Source: Cristatella mucedo
Lineage: Eukaryota; Bryozoa; Phylactolaemata; Cristatellidae
NCBI GenBank assembly: GCA_009760855.2
Contig: WPIO01000009.1
Span: forward strand, 3,593,001-3,657,000
Direction of reading: 5' to 3'
Length of the DNA stretch: 64,000 nt
The translations under genes and the position numbers were made by a program. This document shows positions 1 through 12,565 of this stretch, piece after piece (within the stretch, counting starts at the first letter, position 1; each line of letters opens with the position of its first letter). Below the pieces are notes generated by a model that was not told the DNA's origin, searched no databases, and saw nothing but the letters and a program-made list of their open reading frames with translations.

Positions 1-380
1 GCATTCTTAGATTACTCGTGGCTGCATCGATAAGTAAATGATTACGAGTGGCCTGATTCGTCGGTCTTATTTATATGGCTGCAGAAGCACCTTTGTATCT
101 TTCACCTGCTTGCCAGCAGGCAATAGGAATAGTCTATTACATGACTCAAACCTATGACCTGGTTAACCCTTGTTGATCCTTGTGGCTTTGTGGAGTTACA
201 AGACTGGGGTGCACTACATCCTATTTCCTTACCATTGGGCTAAGACTTTGTAGCTTACAGTTTTGCTGAGCTGAATTCAGTCGAGCTGGTCAAGTACACC
301 GTGTAACCTGATTCCTGTCATCAATGAGGACTGCTGCACGAGCTGGCATTCTGTGCATTACTCCTGCTCGGTTGTTGTAG

Positions 381-1196
381 GCTCACAAGTCCACAGTATG
401 GTGCGCCCGACACTTGCCACAAAACAGAGATGTCTTTATGACTACTGGTGGCAGTGGCACTTTAAACCTGTGGAAATAGTAAGTTTTGCTTGTTATGAAA
501 TCTTTGCTTTCGAGAATTCGTTTTATTCTGCCTTATCTTTGGCACTGGCTAAGCTTGTTTTTGTAGCAGCTGTGTTGTAATATAAGTCCAAGTTCTGCAA
601 TGAGTTTGAATGAACAGTTGAGAATGTGCAAACGGTCTATGGATCCCACGCATGCCTTGTAACATGGAGCATGACCTTGTCGTCAAACACGGGCTTAATG
701 CATTCATCACTGCCAGTATGGACGGAGCCGTAGTGTAGCCTTGAGCATGGGCTCACCTATGAGGAAATGTCAAAAGTTTCTTTTTCTGTGTCATAGATAT
801 CAATGCAATAATAATAAAGCCCTTACCAAGGTCTGGCTGAGGTCATGGCTCGAGCCCCGAGGCACATGTGAAGCGCCTGAAAAGAGATTAAGTTCTCTTA
901 GGGTGCTGTACAAATGAATTTTATTTATTCATTTAATAATAAAAATAACACATTGTGTAGCACCCTCCGATAACTGAATCTCTTTCTAGGCACCTTACAG
1001 ATGCTGTAAAGGAAGCTTGATCAAATGGTTAGGGGCGACATGCATAGGGTCAGCATGCAAATATGGTTAGTGGCAGCATGCACACTGTCCGTGTGCAAAA
1101 GCACACCAAGGACGAATCACATGAACCTACTAAATGCCGTGTTAGTTTGTGCAGTTGTACGTAGATGCACGTGTGTGTGTGTGTTTGTGTGTGTGT

Positions 1197-1292
<96 letters not shown>

Positions 1293-3952
1293 TGCTGGTC
1301 TACCGGCCTGTGCAATCAGGCGCTTACAGCTGCTGCAAAACTCTGCAGCTAGGCTTGTCTGTCGTGAGCGTCGAAGTTGCCACATCACACCACTTCTCGC
1401 CGACCTGCACTGGCTCCCAGTCAGGTATCGGATCGACTTCAAGGTTTTGTCACTAACTTTTAGGTCACTTCATTCTCTGGCTCCAGCCTATCTCTCAGAT
1501 CTACTCCCCCACCAGGCCCAGATCGTACCACCTGCTTTTCGGAATCCGACAGTCTACCAATACCTCGTACAAACCTCAAATCCTTTAGAGACCGTGCATT
1601 TAGTTCGTATGCTCCCAAAGCCTGGAACTTACTCCCGACTTCCATCACGACATCCCATGATTTGACCACATTTATAAAGATTAAAACGCACCTATTTAGG
1701 ACAGCATTTAGTGGGTCCCTATGATTCGTCCCTTATGTGCTTATGCGTGTTGACACTGTGCATGCTGCCACTAACCACATTTGCATGCTGACCCTGTGCA
1801 TGTCACCCCTAACCATGTTATTGATGTTGTTTATCAAGCATGATACCACTCACCATTCGATCATGTTTCCTTTGCAGCAAATGTAAAGCACCTAGAAAGA
1901 GATTGAGTTCTCTGAGGGCGCTTTATCAAGTGAATTATATATATATATATTTATTTATTTATTTATTTATTTATGTATATATATATGTATGTATGTATGT
2001 ATACACGAGCGGCTCACTGCCTGTGGACTCGCTTCACTAAGCCATAGTAGTTCAGTCACGGAAGGCAGTGCTGCGCCATCTTGCCACTTGACGGAGGGAA
2101 GAATGGACTTTCTCGCTTTAATTAGCAGAGATTGAGATATGGGGGATCCTTCGAAGCTCTTTGGATGTTTTGAAGTTACTGGTCTATCGAAGCTTTCTGA
2201 ACATTTTGAAGTTTACCAGCAGTTGTGAAATCCCTACTCGACTTTTGAAATTCACTACTGGCAGTGGTCTTACTGCCTGTGCATTAAGGCGCTTACAGTT
2301 GCTATAAAACTCTTCTGCTAGGCTTGACTGTCGTGAATGTCACAGTTACCCCATTGCACGTTTCTCACCGACCTGCACTGGCTCTTCATCAGGCAGTATA
2401 TCGATTTTAAGACTTTGTCACTCACCTCTAGATTGCTTCATTCTCGAGCTCCGGCGTATCTATATAAACTACTTCCTAATCAGGTTATGCATTGCATCAG
2501 CTGCTCTTCTGGTCAAGTGGGTGGCTGTGTCTAACCTTTCTCAAATCTTTAAGTGACCGTGCCTTCAATTCGTTTGCTCCCAATGCTTGGAACTCACTCC
2601 CTGCAAACGTCACGACATCCCTTGACTTGACATTTAAAAAGATGCCAAAACCTCATCTTCCTAACACTATTTGCTGGGTCCGAGTGAATTGTCCTTTATC
2701 CTGCCTGCTGACACTATGCACGTTATCACTGATTTATTGACACGCTTCCTTTGCAGCATATAGAAAGTACCTGGATAGATTTAGTTCTCTTAGGGAGATG
2801 CCTTATTATTCGTAGCAGTAGCAGTATTGTTACAGTGTATACATTGGCTTGTGACTTCACAGGATTAGCAAGACCTTCATAATTCTTTAAGAGGTTTGAA
2901 GGTTATTCTAGCTTCAATCCCATCGAGTCCATGAGAATTTCGAAGTGTTAGCCCTTCCAGGGTATGGGGCCGAATGGCAAGAATTGGCAAAGGGTTGTTC
3001 TTTAGCAGTAGATGACTCTAAAAAAGGCAAGTTATTTCAAGTTATTCTGATGAGCATGCAGCTAGCACTTTTACATTGGCGATATTTTCAGGATGTGTGC
3101 ATGTGTGCAAGCACGGTGTTTGTGTGGTTGTACGCACACGCGCGAACGTTTGATCACATGTGCACGTGTGAAGCTTAAGTAGGACTTTAATTGAATCATG
3201 TTAATATAAATATCAACAATGTACCTGTCGAGTTTTTTCGGTACTCATCCTCCCCTCCCCTTAGTTCTGTTGAGCCCAGTGCTTGAGCCAAGCTACACTT
3301 GCATTAAAGCCCTTCGATTTGATCGTACTTTCTTTGCAGCAAATGTAGAGTGACTAGAAAGAGATTGAGTTATCTGAGGGCACTTTATCAAATGTATTAT
3401 TATTATTGTAATAGTTACTAAACTCATGTTCAGTACCAATTCTGTGCAATACATTTGAGTTAAAGGCTATAAGAATTTTCCTACAAACTGCATTGCCAGA
3501 CAGAATCAGGAAGGCCAGTGGTGGAGCCAGGGTTTTCATTTAGGAAAGGGACAAGATCTGCAAAACTTGTGTGTGGGCGGGGCTAGACCCGAAATGAAGG
3601 AAATATTATTTAGTAAAATCCTAACGTTTATTCGACACAAACTTGGTGATAGCTTATCTAGTGGAATTAAGACATTTTGTCGTTGGTGACGGCCGGTGGG
3701 CTTAAGAATAGGGACGGTCCAGGTCGCTGCCCCGCTGTGGGGAGGGGCAAATGCCCCCTTGATCCACCACTGAGGAAAGCTACCCATTAGCCGCAAGGGG
3801 CATTTCCCGTGGAGAAAAACCTGGCTCATGGCTGCTCAGAGATCTGAGCAGAAAATGTGCAGCATAGAACATGGGCATACCATAGAGTGCAGCTATTCTG
3901 TATGGTCACAAACACTTGGACAGATAGTTGTTGCACGTGTGCGTGCATTTAA

Positions 3953-4032
<80 letters not shown>

Positions 4033-4870
4033 ATATGTTTGTATATATAAAGAATAAAAAGCTAAACTCAGGAGAAGCCCATAAGGGCGAGTTGCACTAT
4101 TGGATGGAATGTTAGCATCTGACCGACTCACTGCTACATATGTCTATATTGCTCGATCTCTTGGCACCTGTCTTTCGGTGTCCCTGAATTTTGCACCTCA
4201 TTACGAAAACCCTAGATGGTGCAAGCAATGGTGATGCTCCTCATAGTTCTTTGGAAAAACGCTCATTCCACTGGGATTGGCATCTCTTTGCCTTCTCAGA
4301 ATGCAAATGCACTGCACTGTTATTGACGTTGTAAATTCATCACTTCAGTTGCCCGTGCTACTTTCTCCTGTGAGCTGCTTGTGAACATTGCAATTCTGAT
4401 CTACTCCCATTGAGAATCTTTGAGGCTGTATTTTGCAGGAGACAAGCTTATATATTGTTTATTTTGTTTAGTATGCGACTGCATCTGATTTTTTATTTGG
4501 CTAGCATCCAAGGCTGGACAAATTATGCAATGCCGCCAGCCATGTGATGCCAGTGGGACACCAGGGTCCAAACATTCTAGCTGCTCATGATTGAGGTTGC
4601 TCTTCATGCCTACGTCCGTCAGGAAAGGTGGGACTGCTAGGTAGAATTCATTCTCGTTGCAGTTCATATCCCGATCAGCGTGTTGCTAAGGATGAGCAAG
4701 GCCAAGACGTGGGCGTGGCTGGCAGCATTAGCCTGCAGCAGAACGTGGCGCTGAGCACGCAGCCAATCGCCGGCTTTGACTGGAGCCCCGACAAGGCCGG
4801 CTTGTGTGTGTGCACGTCGTTTGACCAGACCATTCGCGTTCTCATCGTCACCAAGTTGAACCTGATGTGA
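381..4870 (+). CDS. DNAAF10: WDR92/DNAAF10 (Monad), last two exons, 5' part outside window
   Basis: WD40-repeat protein that works with the R2TP/prefoldin-like co-chaperone in pre-assembly of axonemal dyneins in the cytoplasm. Exon 381-478 follows a 'ttgttgtag' acceptor and reads [19 protein letters not shown], then a [12 protein letters not shown] blade ending at donor 'gtaagt'. Exon 4663-4870 follows 'gttgcag' and reads [36 protein letters not shown] and ends [10 protein letters not shown]-stop. The split codon TA|T restores Tyr in WKYSYP, so the intron phases agree. Both pieces match the C-terminal blades of vertebrate WDR92 as I remember them. I see no earlier exons in 1-380, so they lie upstream of the window. 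The 4.2-kb intron holds LINE pieces and two GT tracts. The gene is tail to tail with LIN52. Confidence 0.93.
821..947 (+). mobile_element. SINE family A, 5'-truncated
   Basis: Starts in the tRNA-derived part ('ggctcgagccccgaggc' B-box region) and ends 'gagattaagttctcttaggg', 'tacaaatgaatttt', the family A tail. Confidence 0.75.
1171..1290 (+). repeat. (GT)n microsatellite
   Basis: Nearly pure GT run of about 120 bp with a few interruptions near its start. It directly abuts the LINE fragment that begins at 1291. Apparent open frames through it are translations of the repeat. Confidence 0.97.
1291..1960 (+). mobile_element. CR1/L2-like LINE fragment (RT C-terminus and 3' tail)
   Basis: Begins [20 protein letters not shown], then [10 protein letters not shown] and [18 protein letters not shown], the conserved C-terminal region after the reverse-transcriptase domain. 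A frameshift follows near 1540. The 3' UTR has the 'tgcatgctgccactaaccac' block and the tail 'agagattgagttctct' ends in AT-rich repeats at about 1940-2000. Confidence 0.88.
2259..2815 (+). mobile_element. CR1/L2-like LINE fragment, diverged
   Basis: Same order of blocks as the copy at 1291 (ALRRLQLL-like, [37 protein letters not shown]) with many changes and frameshifts. It ends in a 'tttagttctcttaggg' tail. Confidence 0.8.
3318..3408 (+). mobile_element. LINE 3' tail only
   Basis: 'tttgcagcaaatgtagagtg', 'agagattgagttatctgagg' and an ATT run: a severely 5'-truncated copy of the main LINE family. Confidence 0.8.
3954..4031 (+). repeat. (GT)n microsatellite
   Basis: Pure GT run of about 78 bp in the last WDR92 intron. 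Confidence 0.97.
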
Positions 4871-5305
4871 TCGCGTATTATGGCCTTTTCTCCATCCGCC
4901 CTACCACCATCTCGGTGTTATCCCCAGTGTGGATGGTGCTCTTATAATAACTGCTGCTCAGTCTTCCCGCGGATGGAGACTTGAGTGCTGCCGCTGCTGC
5001 TTTGCCCGCAAGCCGATGTGGTGAAACTGATAGCCCCATGTGAAAGCAGCTACACTAGCTGTGCATGAGCTCGGTTTGCCCACGACAGTCACTATGGCTG
5101 CTGTTGCTGTGGAAAATCCACGCTGAACCCATTTGACTAGTTTTTTTTAAATCTTTGCACGACGTTACTATGTGGGATGCAACTTTACCTCTGCATGTAG
5201 ACCAAATGGTACCTGCTGAAAAAGGTAAATTGAGGACTGTCAGTGTCTATCAGAAAGTAGCATGGTGGTCATCTGACAGATGCGAACAACAAAGAGCAAT
5301 ACGAG

Positions 5306-5450
5306 CATGCTTGCTTCGAACCAAAGTCGAGGTGAATGTATTTGCCGACCGAGGTCGTGGGCTCGATCTCTATGGCATACGTGAACCGCCGGAATAGAGA
5401 TAAAGTTCTCTCGGGGCGCAACGCAAATGAATCATATTTATATTTATGCA
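5306..5450 (+). mobile_element. SINE family A copy
   Basis: 'aaagtcgaggtgaatgtatt', 'gaggtcgtgggctcgatctc' B box and 'gagataaagttctct' tail. It lies between the WDR92 and LIN52 3' ends. Confidence 0.75.
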
Positions 5451-6242
5451 CAATACTCGCAGCACTCGCTCTTTTCAGTCAGGTGAAAATTCCAGCAGCT
5501 CCAGCAATGTTAAAAACTACAGACCATGGTGCCGAGTATGTCTGCTACACCACTGCAGCAGATGACTAGTGGTGAACGAGTCAGGAAAGACGAGTACACA
5601 CAACAGGCGATAACATACACATCGATTGTCGTCCCAAACCCGCGTCCCGACGCGTGACCGTATTACTACCTAACGTGCATGCCTACTTGACTACCCTTTG
5701 CCGGAAAACCTTCAGAATGACGATTGACAACTGATCACATTCGTTGTTGCCCCAGATTTATGGCATCCTTATCTCAATAGCTGAGTAAGAGAGCCTACCA
5801 GCTCTCTGATATCCTCGCTGGGCAAGACTACCACCACTTAATTTCAACTGGGCTGCCACATATGCCCTCCATTGTGGGGCCTAGATGCAGCTGCAAGAGA
5901 GGTCTTTAAATTCAGAAAAAATGGGCCGAACAACAAATACTTGCCAAAATAGTTATTCTGTCTTACAGGGTAGCACCTTCATACTTGGCCGAACTGCCAC
6001 CAGCAGTTTGGCATACCCACGTGTACTCTCTCAAGACAGTAAACAAGCTGTCCTGTCCTGTCCCTTTGCTTCAAGACTCTTGTGACATCAGCTTTTGCTC
6101 GGTGGGTGCACGACTTGGGTGGGATATTCCTTTCATAATGCTAGCACACCAATCCAATCAGCTACTCGGCCATATTCTTTCCACTACATGCTTGTGCCAA
6201 TTCCGAAGGCTGATCACAGAAAACGCAGGTAGAAGATGCTTG

Positions 6243-6248
6243 TTTATT
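6243..6248 (-). terminator. Candidate LIN52 polyadenylation signal
   Basis: AATAAA on the minus strand (tttatt on +), about 375 nt past the LIN52 stop. Position fits a 3' UTR, but no transcript evidence is available. Confidence 0.4.
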
Positions 6249-6621
6249 CCAACGTAAACTCTTAGATATAATTATAATTCATCAACATTCCTTACACATG
6301 ACGGCCAGCAGAGCTATGTTTGAACACGAGAAGCTGCCGACCAGCTCTGAGCTGCACACCACGGCAGCTATTGTTAAACTAAGCAGCTGGCATACCGATG
6401 GTAAGCAAGAGTACTCATCCTGACAGGGAACTGGGTGGTAAGTACTAGATAATTCTCATAGCATATCATCAACGCAGCCTCAACTCGATGGCCGGAAAGC
6501 AAGAAACGACCTGGCACATGGATAGGTCCACCTAGTTCGGTGAGTTTCTAGCAGCAAATCGCCCTGGCCAATCAAATCGCAAAATCCAGCAGCGAATCAT
6601 CATTGGTTTTTGCTTCAGCTC

Positions 6622-9600
6622 CTAAAGAGCAAGTGGCCGGGGCTTCGTGTCAGGCTTTTCCAAAACGTTGAGAAATTTTCCACGAGTCATCTCTCGCGCT
6701 ACAATAAAACATAGGCAATCCAGAGCAAGCAATGATAATAAATCTGGGTGGCACAGACGCTCCTGGCAATTTTTTCCAACTTTTAAAAACGTCATTTTGC
6801 AGCAAACACATCAGAAAATAAGTAAGGGCCACCATCGCCAAGACCCAGGAGCAGAGCCACAGGCAAATGTGCCACCACACCAGCACAGCACGTGACTGTC
6901 ACGCACAGATTGGCCAATGAGCAGAAACAGCCAGCCAGCAGACTCGCTGGCGAACAAGCAGGCAAACGTGTGCGAACCCGCGACCTTGGTCGCAAAGGGC
7001 GGGCACCGTACGCCTGCGCTAAGACCCAGCAGTGAGGAGGCGTAAACAGGTAAGAATAAGCCTCAATAGAAAGTCACAGCGAGTCTATAGACGGTTACAC
7101 GGGAACAGCGCACGGCTAGACAAAGGGGGAAGCGGTGTCATGCGTCGTGCGTACCCTCTTCCAGGCCCAGCTGATAGGCAAGACTCTGAAGCTGCTTCAC
7201 CTTGTCGAGCAGCTGCGACGTTGTCAAGCTGCCAAACTCTTCAAAATAAAACTGGAGTGCAAAGGTGGTGCCCAAGCAACGGCTGGCCAATGCGAAACCG
7301 ATGCAAAACGCTCGGATGACGTGCAAACAAGTAGCCTGAACTACACTCGCAGCCAGCCCGCACCGCCAGTATCAGTGCTCGTTGCTGATTAGTGCCTCGC
7401 GCCACTAACTAATGCATAACACGGAGGCAGGCAGACTTTGTCAGCATGATACCAGTCGGATATCTGCTGCGGCCAGGAAGTGAACGGAGCCGGTGCTGCT
7501 CTCTTGAACGTCAGTGTAGTACGAGTGTCAGGTACATCAGTTGCAAGCGGAACAAGTGAGCTGGGCCAGTAGTAGAGTGGAGTGCAATACCAGAACGGCC
7601 ATATTCCCCTTTGCACAGCCTCGTGAGGCAGAGCTCTGTCAGTTCAGTGGCTAGCCAAACAGGTCAAACCTAACGTGCAGCCCTCCCACACAGCAGCTAA
7701 TGCAACCAGTCTCTGCCCGAGTGAGCCAGGCGCAACTCAACTCACTTATTACAGTCAGCAGGCAGAGTAACAGAGTGGTGCCAGCAAGAAAACCACGGAA
7801 GCTGCAGCAGCAAACGGAGCCAAATCTGCCAGCACATACGCAAACAGCAGCAAACAGAGCCAAATCTGCCAGCACATACGCAAAATGTGACAGTGCTTCC
7901 TAGCCAGCCAGCCTGCCTGCCAATTCCTGCATGGCCATGGTGGCAAAACCTTAGACTTATTGCCTAACATTGAACTGAATCCATAGCCAGCTTACTGATT
8001 ACTTGAAAAAGCAAAGCTCAGTCAGTTACCACCCTAGTAAAGCAGTACGAGTCGCATGGCCATGAGGTGAATTAGTGGATGAACTGCTAAGTCACTCGAC
8101 CGTACTCAAGAAAGAAACTCGGAATTCGTACGGTGGTCTGCTTCACTGAAACGTTTCTGCAGCTCAAGTCCTCTGGCAGACAGCCTTCGAGTTCTGCATA
8201 TTTAAACCGTGCGACTTTAGGATATCCACACGAGAATGGCATACTGCAGTTAGCATCGGAAACAGCCATCAGCATAAGTAAATGAAAGAGCAAAGGTCGG
8301 CTGTATTCAATAGCATCATATACATGTACATAGCAGCAGCAGAGCCTTAAAGTGACTGCAGCCGTAGGCCTGGCGTAGACAATAAGGGATTGCCTACTAC
8401 AGGAATCGAACCCACGACCTGAGCTGAAGAAATGACTGTCAGATTATACATAGGCCAAAGATAGACTGACTCGGCCCCACAGAGCTGCAGTGTGTCCTAG
8501 ATGCACAAAACGTAATACTGATGACATCAGGGACCGCATAAAAACCTTCAAGGAATGAGCCTGCGGCAATGAGCATGCTTTCTCATAAAACGGTCCATAC
8601 ACTGGCGACCGAATACCAAGATGAACTTTATAAATCCAAGCCTATGAGGGCACATAGACAGGACATGCGCACTATTGGAGTGCCCAAGCAGCAGGGCACG
8701 TCAGCCCCCCCCCCCCATCGCACAGCAGGCTAATATCTGCCACTCCCTCGGCAACCTGGATGAATAACTTCCTCAGGTACCAGTCAACACGAGAGACCAA
8801 CGCGGTCTGTCAAAGTCCAGGGCTACGGCGCCCAGGACGTATGCTGCCTAAGAAAAGCTACAGCTGGCCATGCCCCGGTATCCAGCTGTGATGCCCACCA
8901 AGTGGCACGACTCAAATCTGAAATAGGCACTACATCCACGTGCAGTGCAGCAGCTGCGCTTCATCGATCGCATGCACTTAGTGTTAAATAGCAAGCGGTT
9001 CTCAAAATAACAGGCCTTATAGACGCAGTCGCGACAGCATGCACAGCACCGATTAAGATGCAGACAGGGCATTACACAAGCAAGCTCCTGGGTCAGCAAT
9101 TATGCTACCAAAATTGGAATGCATCATTGCTCATTCGGGTAGGCTGCGGGCTTACCTTGCAACATGTCCACGTCATCAACTTCCATGTCTTGCAGCCATT
9201 TCGGGGGTGATGCTGACGACGAGAGTGGCTACAGCCGGTTTCAACGCATGAGCAGAGAGAAAGAAACAGCGATCGAAAGAGCAAAACGCAAGCACATCAA
9301 AAAACGCTAACGCGCCTTACACTCTTCAGCGCTGCAAACCCTGCAACTCCAGGGACTGCAAACCAAAAAAAAACGGAAACTTGTGTCAGGCATACGTCCG
9401 GCGATGCAAAACTGCCAAACAATGTCGCAAACTTAACGTTTGACAATGCCGATCGTATTCCAGTTGAGTACATTATAATAAGAAAAGCTTTTTAAGGTCC
9501 TAAAATCGCTATATTTGGCACGCCAAGATTGTGCGGATGAAAAGCGACATACGTCAGTCACCCTCCTCAGCACGTGCATCCAGCAAGGGAGCGCGGGTCA

Positions 9601-9962
9601 CTCCAGGAGGAGAAAGGGGTCTGCCGTTTTTCGGTTGGGAAACTGAGAACAGTCACTTTAATAGGACCGAAATTCGGACACGCGAATTTTCCATACACTA
9701 CCACTATTGCATATGCGTATGCTGTCGCTTGGCCCCCACCCACCGCGCTCACTTACACTGCTCCGGCCACAATTCCGGGGACGCTCGATCCAGCTTCTCT
9801 AGGCTCAACAGCTGCTCCACATCACCGTCCGCATCTGAAAAGAGCGTGGATCAAGCAGACATCATAGCAGGCTCAATCACCGCCACAGCCGATCCTCAAC
9901 GACCACATGAGCAGGCGCGTCGCATCTGACGCCAGCGAATTACCCGCGCAAGACGACGCCAT
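6622..9962 (-). CDS. LIN52: LIN52, MuvB/DREAM complex subunit, complete, 6 exons
   Basis: Small adaptor of the MuvB core; it joins the DREAM repressor (with p107/p130, E2F) or B-MYB to control cell-cycle genes in the nucleus. Exons on the minus strand: 9962-9944, 9834-9757, 9355-9321, 9228-9156, 7238-7155, 6698-6622. All borders are GT/AG, phases agree at every join, and the total is 366 nt (121 aa; human about 116). The product starts MASSCADADGD. LLSLEKLDRASPELWPEQ carries the LxSxExL pocket-binding motif (L15, S17, E19, L21) and Ser25, the equivalent of the DYRK1A site Ser28. Next come PGVAGFAALKS, SPPKWLQDMEVDDVDMLQE, GSLTTSQLLDKVKQLQSLAY and AREMTRGKFLNVLEKP. Start ATG is 9962. A candidate AATAAA lies at 6243-6248. 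It is head to head with ALDH6A1. Confidence 0.95.
7805..7884. repeat. 40-bp tandem duplication
   Basis: Two copies (7805-7844, 7845-7884) of a unit beginning 'cagcagcaaac' and ending 'cacatacgcaaa', differing at about one base. It is in the LIN52 intron between exons 4 and 5 (7239-9155). Confidence 0.85.
8325..8445 (-). mobile_element. SINE family B, diverged copy
   Basis: On the minus strand: 'gtcgtgggttcgattcctg' B box, 'ggctctgctgctgctatg' and an end like 'gctgattc'. It is an older subfamily also seen at 22926 and 50696. It lies in a LIN52 intron. Confidence 0.6.
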
Positions 9963-10660
9963 ATCCAGCCTGTCGCTATGACGTTCCGGCGGAAGTGGTA
10001 TTCACCTGCGTTCCTGAATTGGTCCCTTCTTAACCGCATGCATTCCTCGAGAGGCCTTTCTACTCATTGAAGAGTCAACACTAGATCTGTAGCGGAAATA
10101 TCTTCATTATTTTGGCAAGAAATAAAAAGTGACAATGCGCCGCTAGGTACTGAGCACTCGCGCGGCGATTCGAAATCGATAATCTATATTCGAGTGTGTG
10201 CGAGGTATGAAGTATGAGGCTTGAACGCGTCTGCGTCTCTCTATCCGTAACGGATAGCTGATGGTTTGGGCTAGAATTATTCAGTTTTTTCCTGAGAGAC
10301 CTTGATTTCTATTCAGGCACTTTTAGTATGCCGCAGACCTCACCCCACGAGACTGGTCGTCAAAGGCTTACTCCTGGGACAAACCAACTAGCAACTAGCG
10401 CCTCGAAGCGCAGCTAGGTGCAGCTCAAATGCGCGTAGGTACGCAGACGATAGCAGTGCACGACACTTACCTATAGTTCTCCACCTCAAAATTTTGTTCA
10501 CGGACTTTCCGCCTTGACCGAAGATCAATCAATACTCTAGCTACCGTATATTGTGTTACGTAAAATCCTTAATCACCATAATTCAAAAACCGCTAAAACT
10601 TGAAGTCATAATCCAGATCAGATTAACACCGCCCTACGTTTGAGTAGTTGGCCCACTTAC
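9963..10660. promoter_or_regulatory. Putative shared promoter between LIN52 and ALDH6A1
   Basis: This stretch lies upstream of the LIN52 start codon and points toward ALDH6A1, whose first exon I could not place. In human the two genes are adjacent and divergent with a short shared promoter. The segment is richer in CG dinucleotides than the neighbouring AT-rich DNA and has no LINE or SINE match. I see no clear TATA box. The promoter role is inferred from gene arrangement only. Confidence 0.4.
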
Positions 10661-10799
10661 CAAAATGCGCGACTGTGTGCTGCTGTTTCTTCTGGTGCTG
10701 CTGCCTCCGAGCCGTTTCACGGCCATTCTGCTGCCGGTATCGGCTAGAGATCACATCTTAAAGCTGGCCGACGGTCGCAAAAACCGCGATTGTCGCGGA

Positions 10800-11110
10800 G
10801 TTCTAGCGATGCGTCCGCGTATCCACTTCATGAGTCTGTCGCTCGCCTTTAGGTCCCTTCATGCTCTCGCTCCAGCCAACCTATCTGAATTCGTGCCACG
10901 CAAGGCCTGCCTTCGCATGCCTCCCACCGCTCTTCTTCCTCTAGCAAATTGAACCGAACTAACCTAGAATCCCTCGGAGATTGTGCCTTCATTTGCCTTG
11001 CTCTGACAGCCTGGAATTCGCAATCTATTGACGTCCCAACATCTCTTGATTTGAAGACATGGAAAAAAGACGCACTAAACCTGCCTTATCCTCGCAGGCT
11101 TCGCTCCGTC
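10800..11110 (+). mobile_element. Old LINE fragment (RT C-terminus)
   Basis: MSLSLAFRSLHALAPANLSE, then LESLGDCAFICLALTAWNS and a SLDLKTWKKD-like stretch follow the block order of the main LINE, but with low identity and a frameshift. It is probably a different or older family. Confidence 0.7.
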
Positions 11111-12565
11111 CGAGCGATTTCTCCTGTTTTGTTGTCGTGTGCTCTGAAACTGTGCTGTGAATTTTTTCCCAGCAGCACTGCCAAAGTTCACCTGCTGTTT
11201 TTGGCGCATGCGATTTTGTCACAAAGAAGTTGGTCGAGCGGTCGTTCGTCTGGAGCTATCCCTGCGACAGCCACGTGGATTGAAGGCGGCGTAACTCGAT
11301 AGGATCAAGATCTAGAGATCAAGATGAAAACGGCCTCTAGTCCCCTTGATCCCGTTCACGCGGGCAATAGTGGTATGTTTTCCATATCTTGTCATAAGAT
11401 TGCCTTTTTATTCTGCACTCTGCGCGCTTACCTGTAAATAATTCATTGCATGTCGCCAACCGAGGCTCCAACTAACCAGCAGCCCCGAGTATCTTCTTAT
11501 GTACTCCGATACGCTTGCATGAGCATGATACAAGCATGCTTACCCCTGTGCATCTAAGCACGATACCTCGCTTTTCATTAACTCTCGGTTATTGCTTTTC
11601 TGGCAGCGAGTTGTAACGCACTTGGATAAAAATGCGGTTCTCTTTAAGGCCTTCTATCATTTTCATTCGTTTTTCAACCCTCGATAGTTCAGGTAGCTAC
11701 CCAACGTGTGCTATGTGTTTAGCCCTGATGTCCTCAAAGCGCTAAATGTTAAAGACGGAGCGCTCGAAATTTCGCGAGCAGCACTGCATCGAACCGACGA
11801 CGGCGCGACGACTCGCCTGTACATTACAGCCTGTACGGCAGGCGACTTCGGACAAACTCGTTACATGCAGTTACACAGCGGTCAGCGCTCCACGCACAAT
11901 CGCTCGGCCATCGACTGGCAAGCCGTCGCCAAAAGAGCCTGCGGCGTCGGGAAGGTTCTTTCCTAATACGCCAGCCAGGGGCGGAAGTTATAGTGAATCA
12001 GTTTGCATACATGTTGCTGCGATGCTATTCGCAGTCCTTCTTTGTCGCAGCTATTTCACAAGCAATTTTCAGTTCATTTTCAGTGGCCAAGCTCAGAGGT
12101 CGCTGAATATTGCACTGGTCACGTACTTATTGAGCCCCCTTCAATTTAACTCGCCGGCCGCGAGCCATTTCTTCCTAAACGAGAGCGAATAATAATGCGC
12201 CTTGTAGCTCAAATGATAGTCGGGAGCAGTCAGACCCGCGAGAGAGCCGTAGGTCGAGGTGTGTGTGCACCATAAGAAATTCTCTGTACGTTTGCATTGA
12301 TTGCGCACAGTACCGCTTAGCGGGCAAGCATTTTTGCACCGGCAGCGCATATTCCATATTTAGACGTAACTACATTGTCAACCAAGGTAGTAAGTTCGCA
12401 ACGCGTAGGTGGGCATTACTCGTTGACTATTGAGTGTTCACTCAATGCCAGACAGCATTGACCTTCTGAGCATATTACTGCATACCGTGCATTAATCTGC
12501 CTTCCATGGACAGCAAGACTGAGGTGAGAGAGCAGTCGGAAAAGCGAGTAGTGACGAGGTAACAG

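Larger units (their letters stand above)
4871..6621. other. Intergenic region between convergent WDR92 and LIN52
   Basis: Contains the SINE A copy at 5306-5450 and the probable LIN52 3' UTR (6249-6621). I see no conserved exon or RNA gene in the rest. Confidence 0.6.

Noticed and set aside
1025-1665. Open frames on both strands through 1171-1290 rich in Cys/Val or His/Thr
   Set aside because: They are translations of the GT/CA microsatellite joined to LINE sequence.
8705-8716. C and G homopolymers (also 33505, 35308, 49640, 63356)
   Set aside because: Simple runs with no feature attached; possible assembly length errors.
10665-10952. Signal-peptide-like frame MRDCVLLFLLVLLPPSRF as ALDH6A1 exon 1
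   Set aside because: It contains an acidic residue and reads like a secretory signal, has no good donor at the right phase, and runs into an old LINE fragment.
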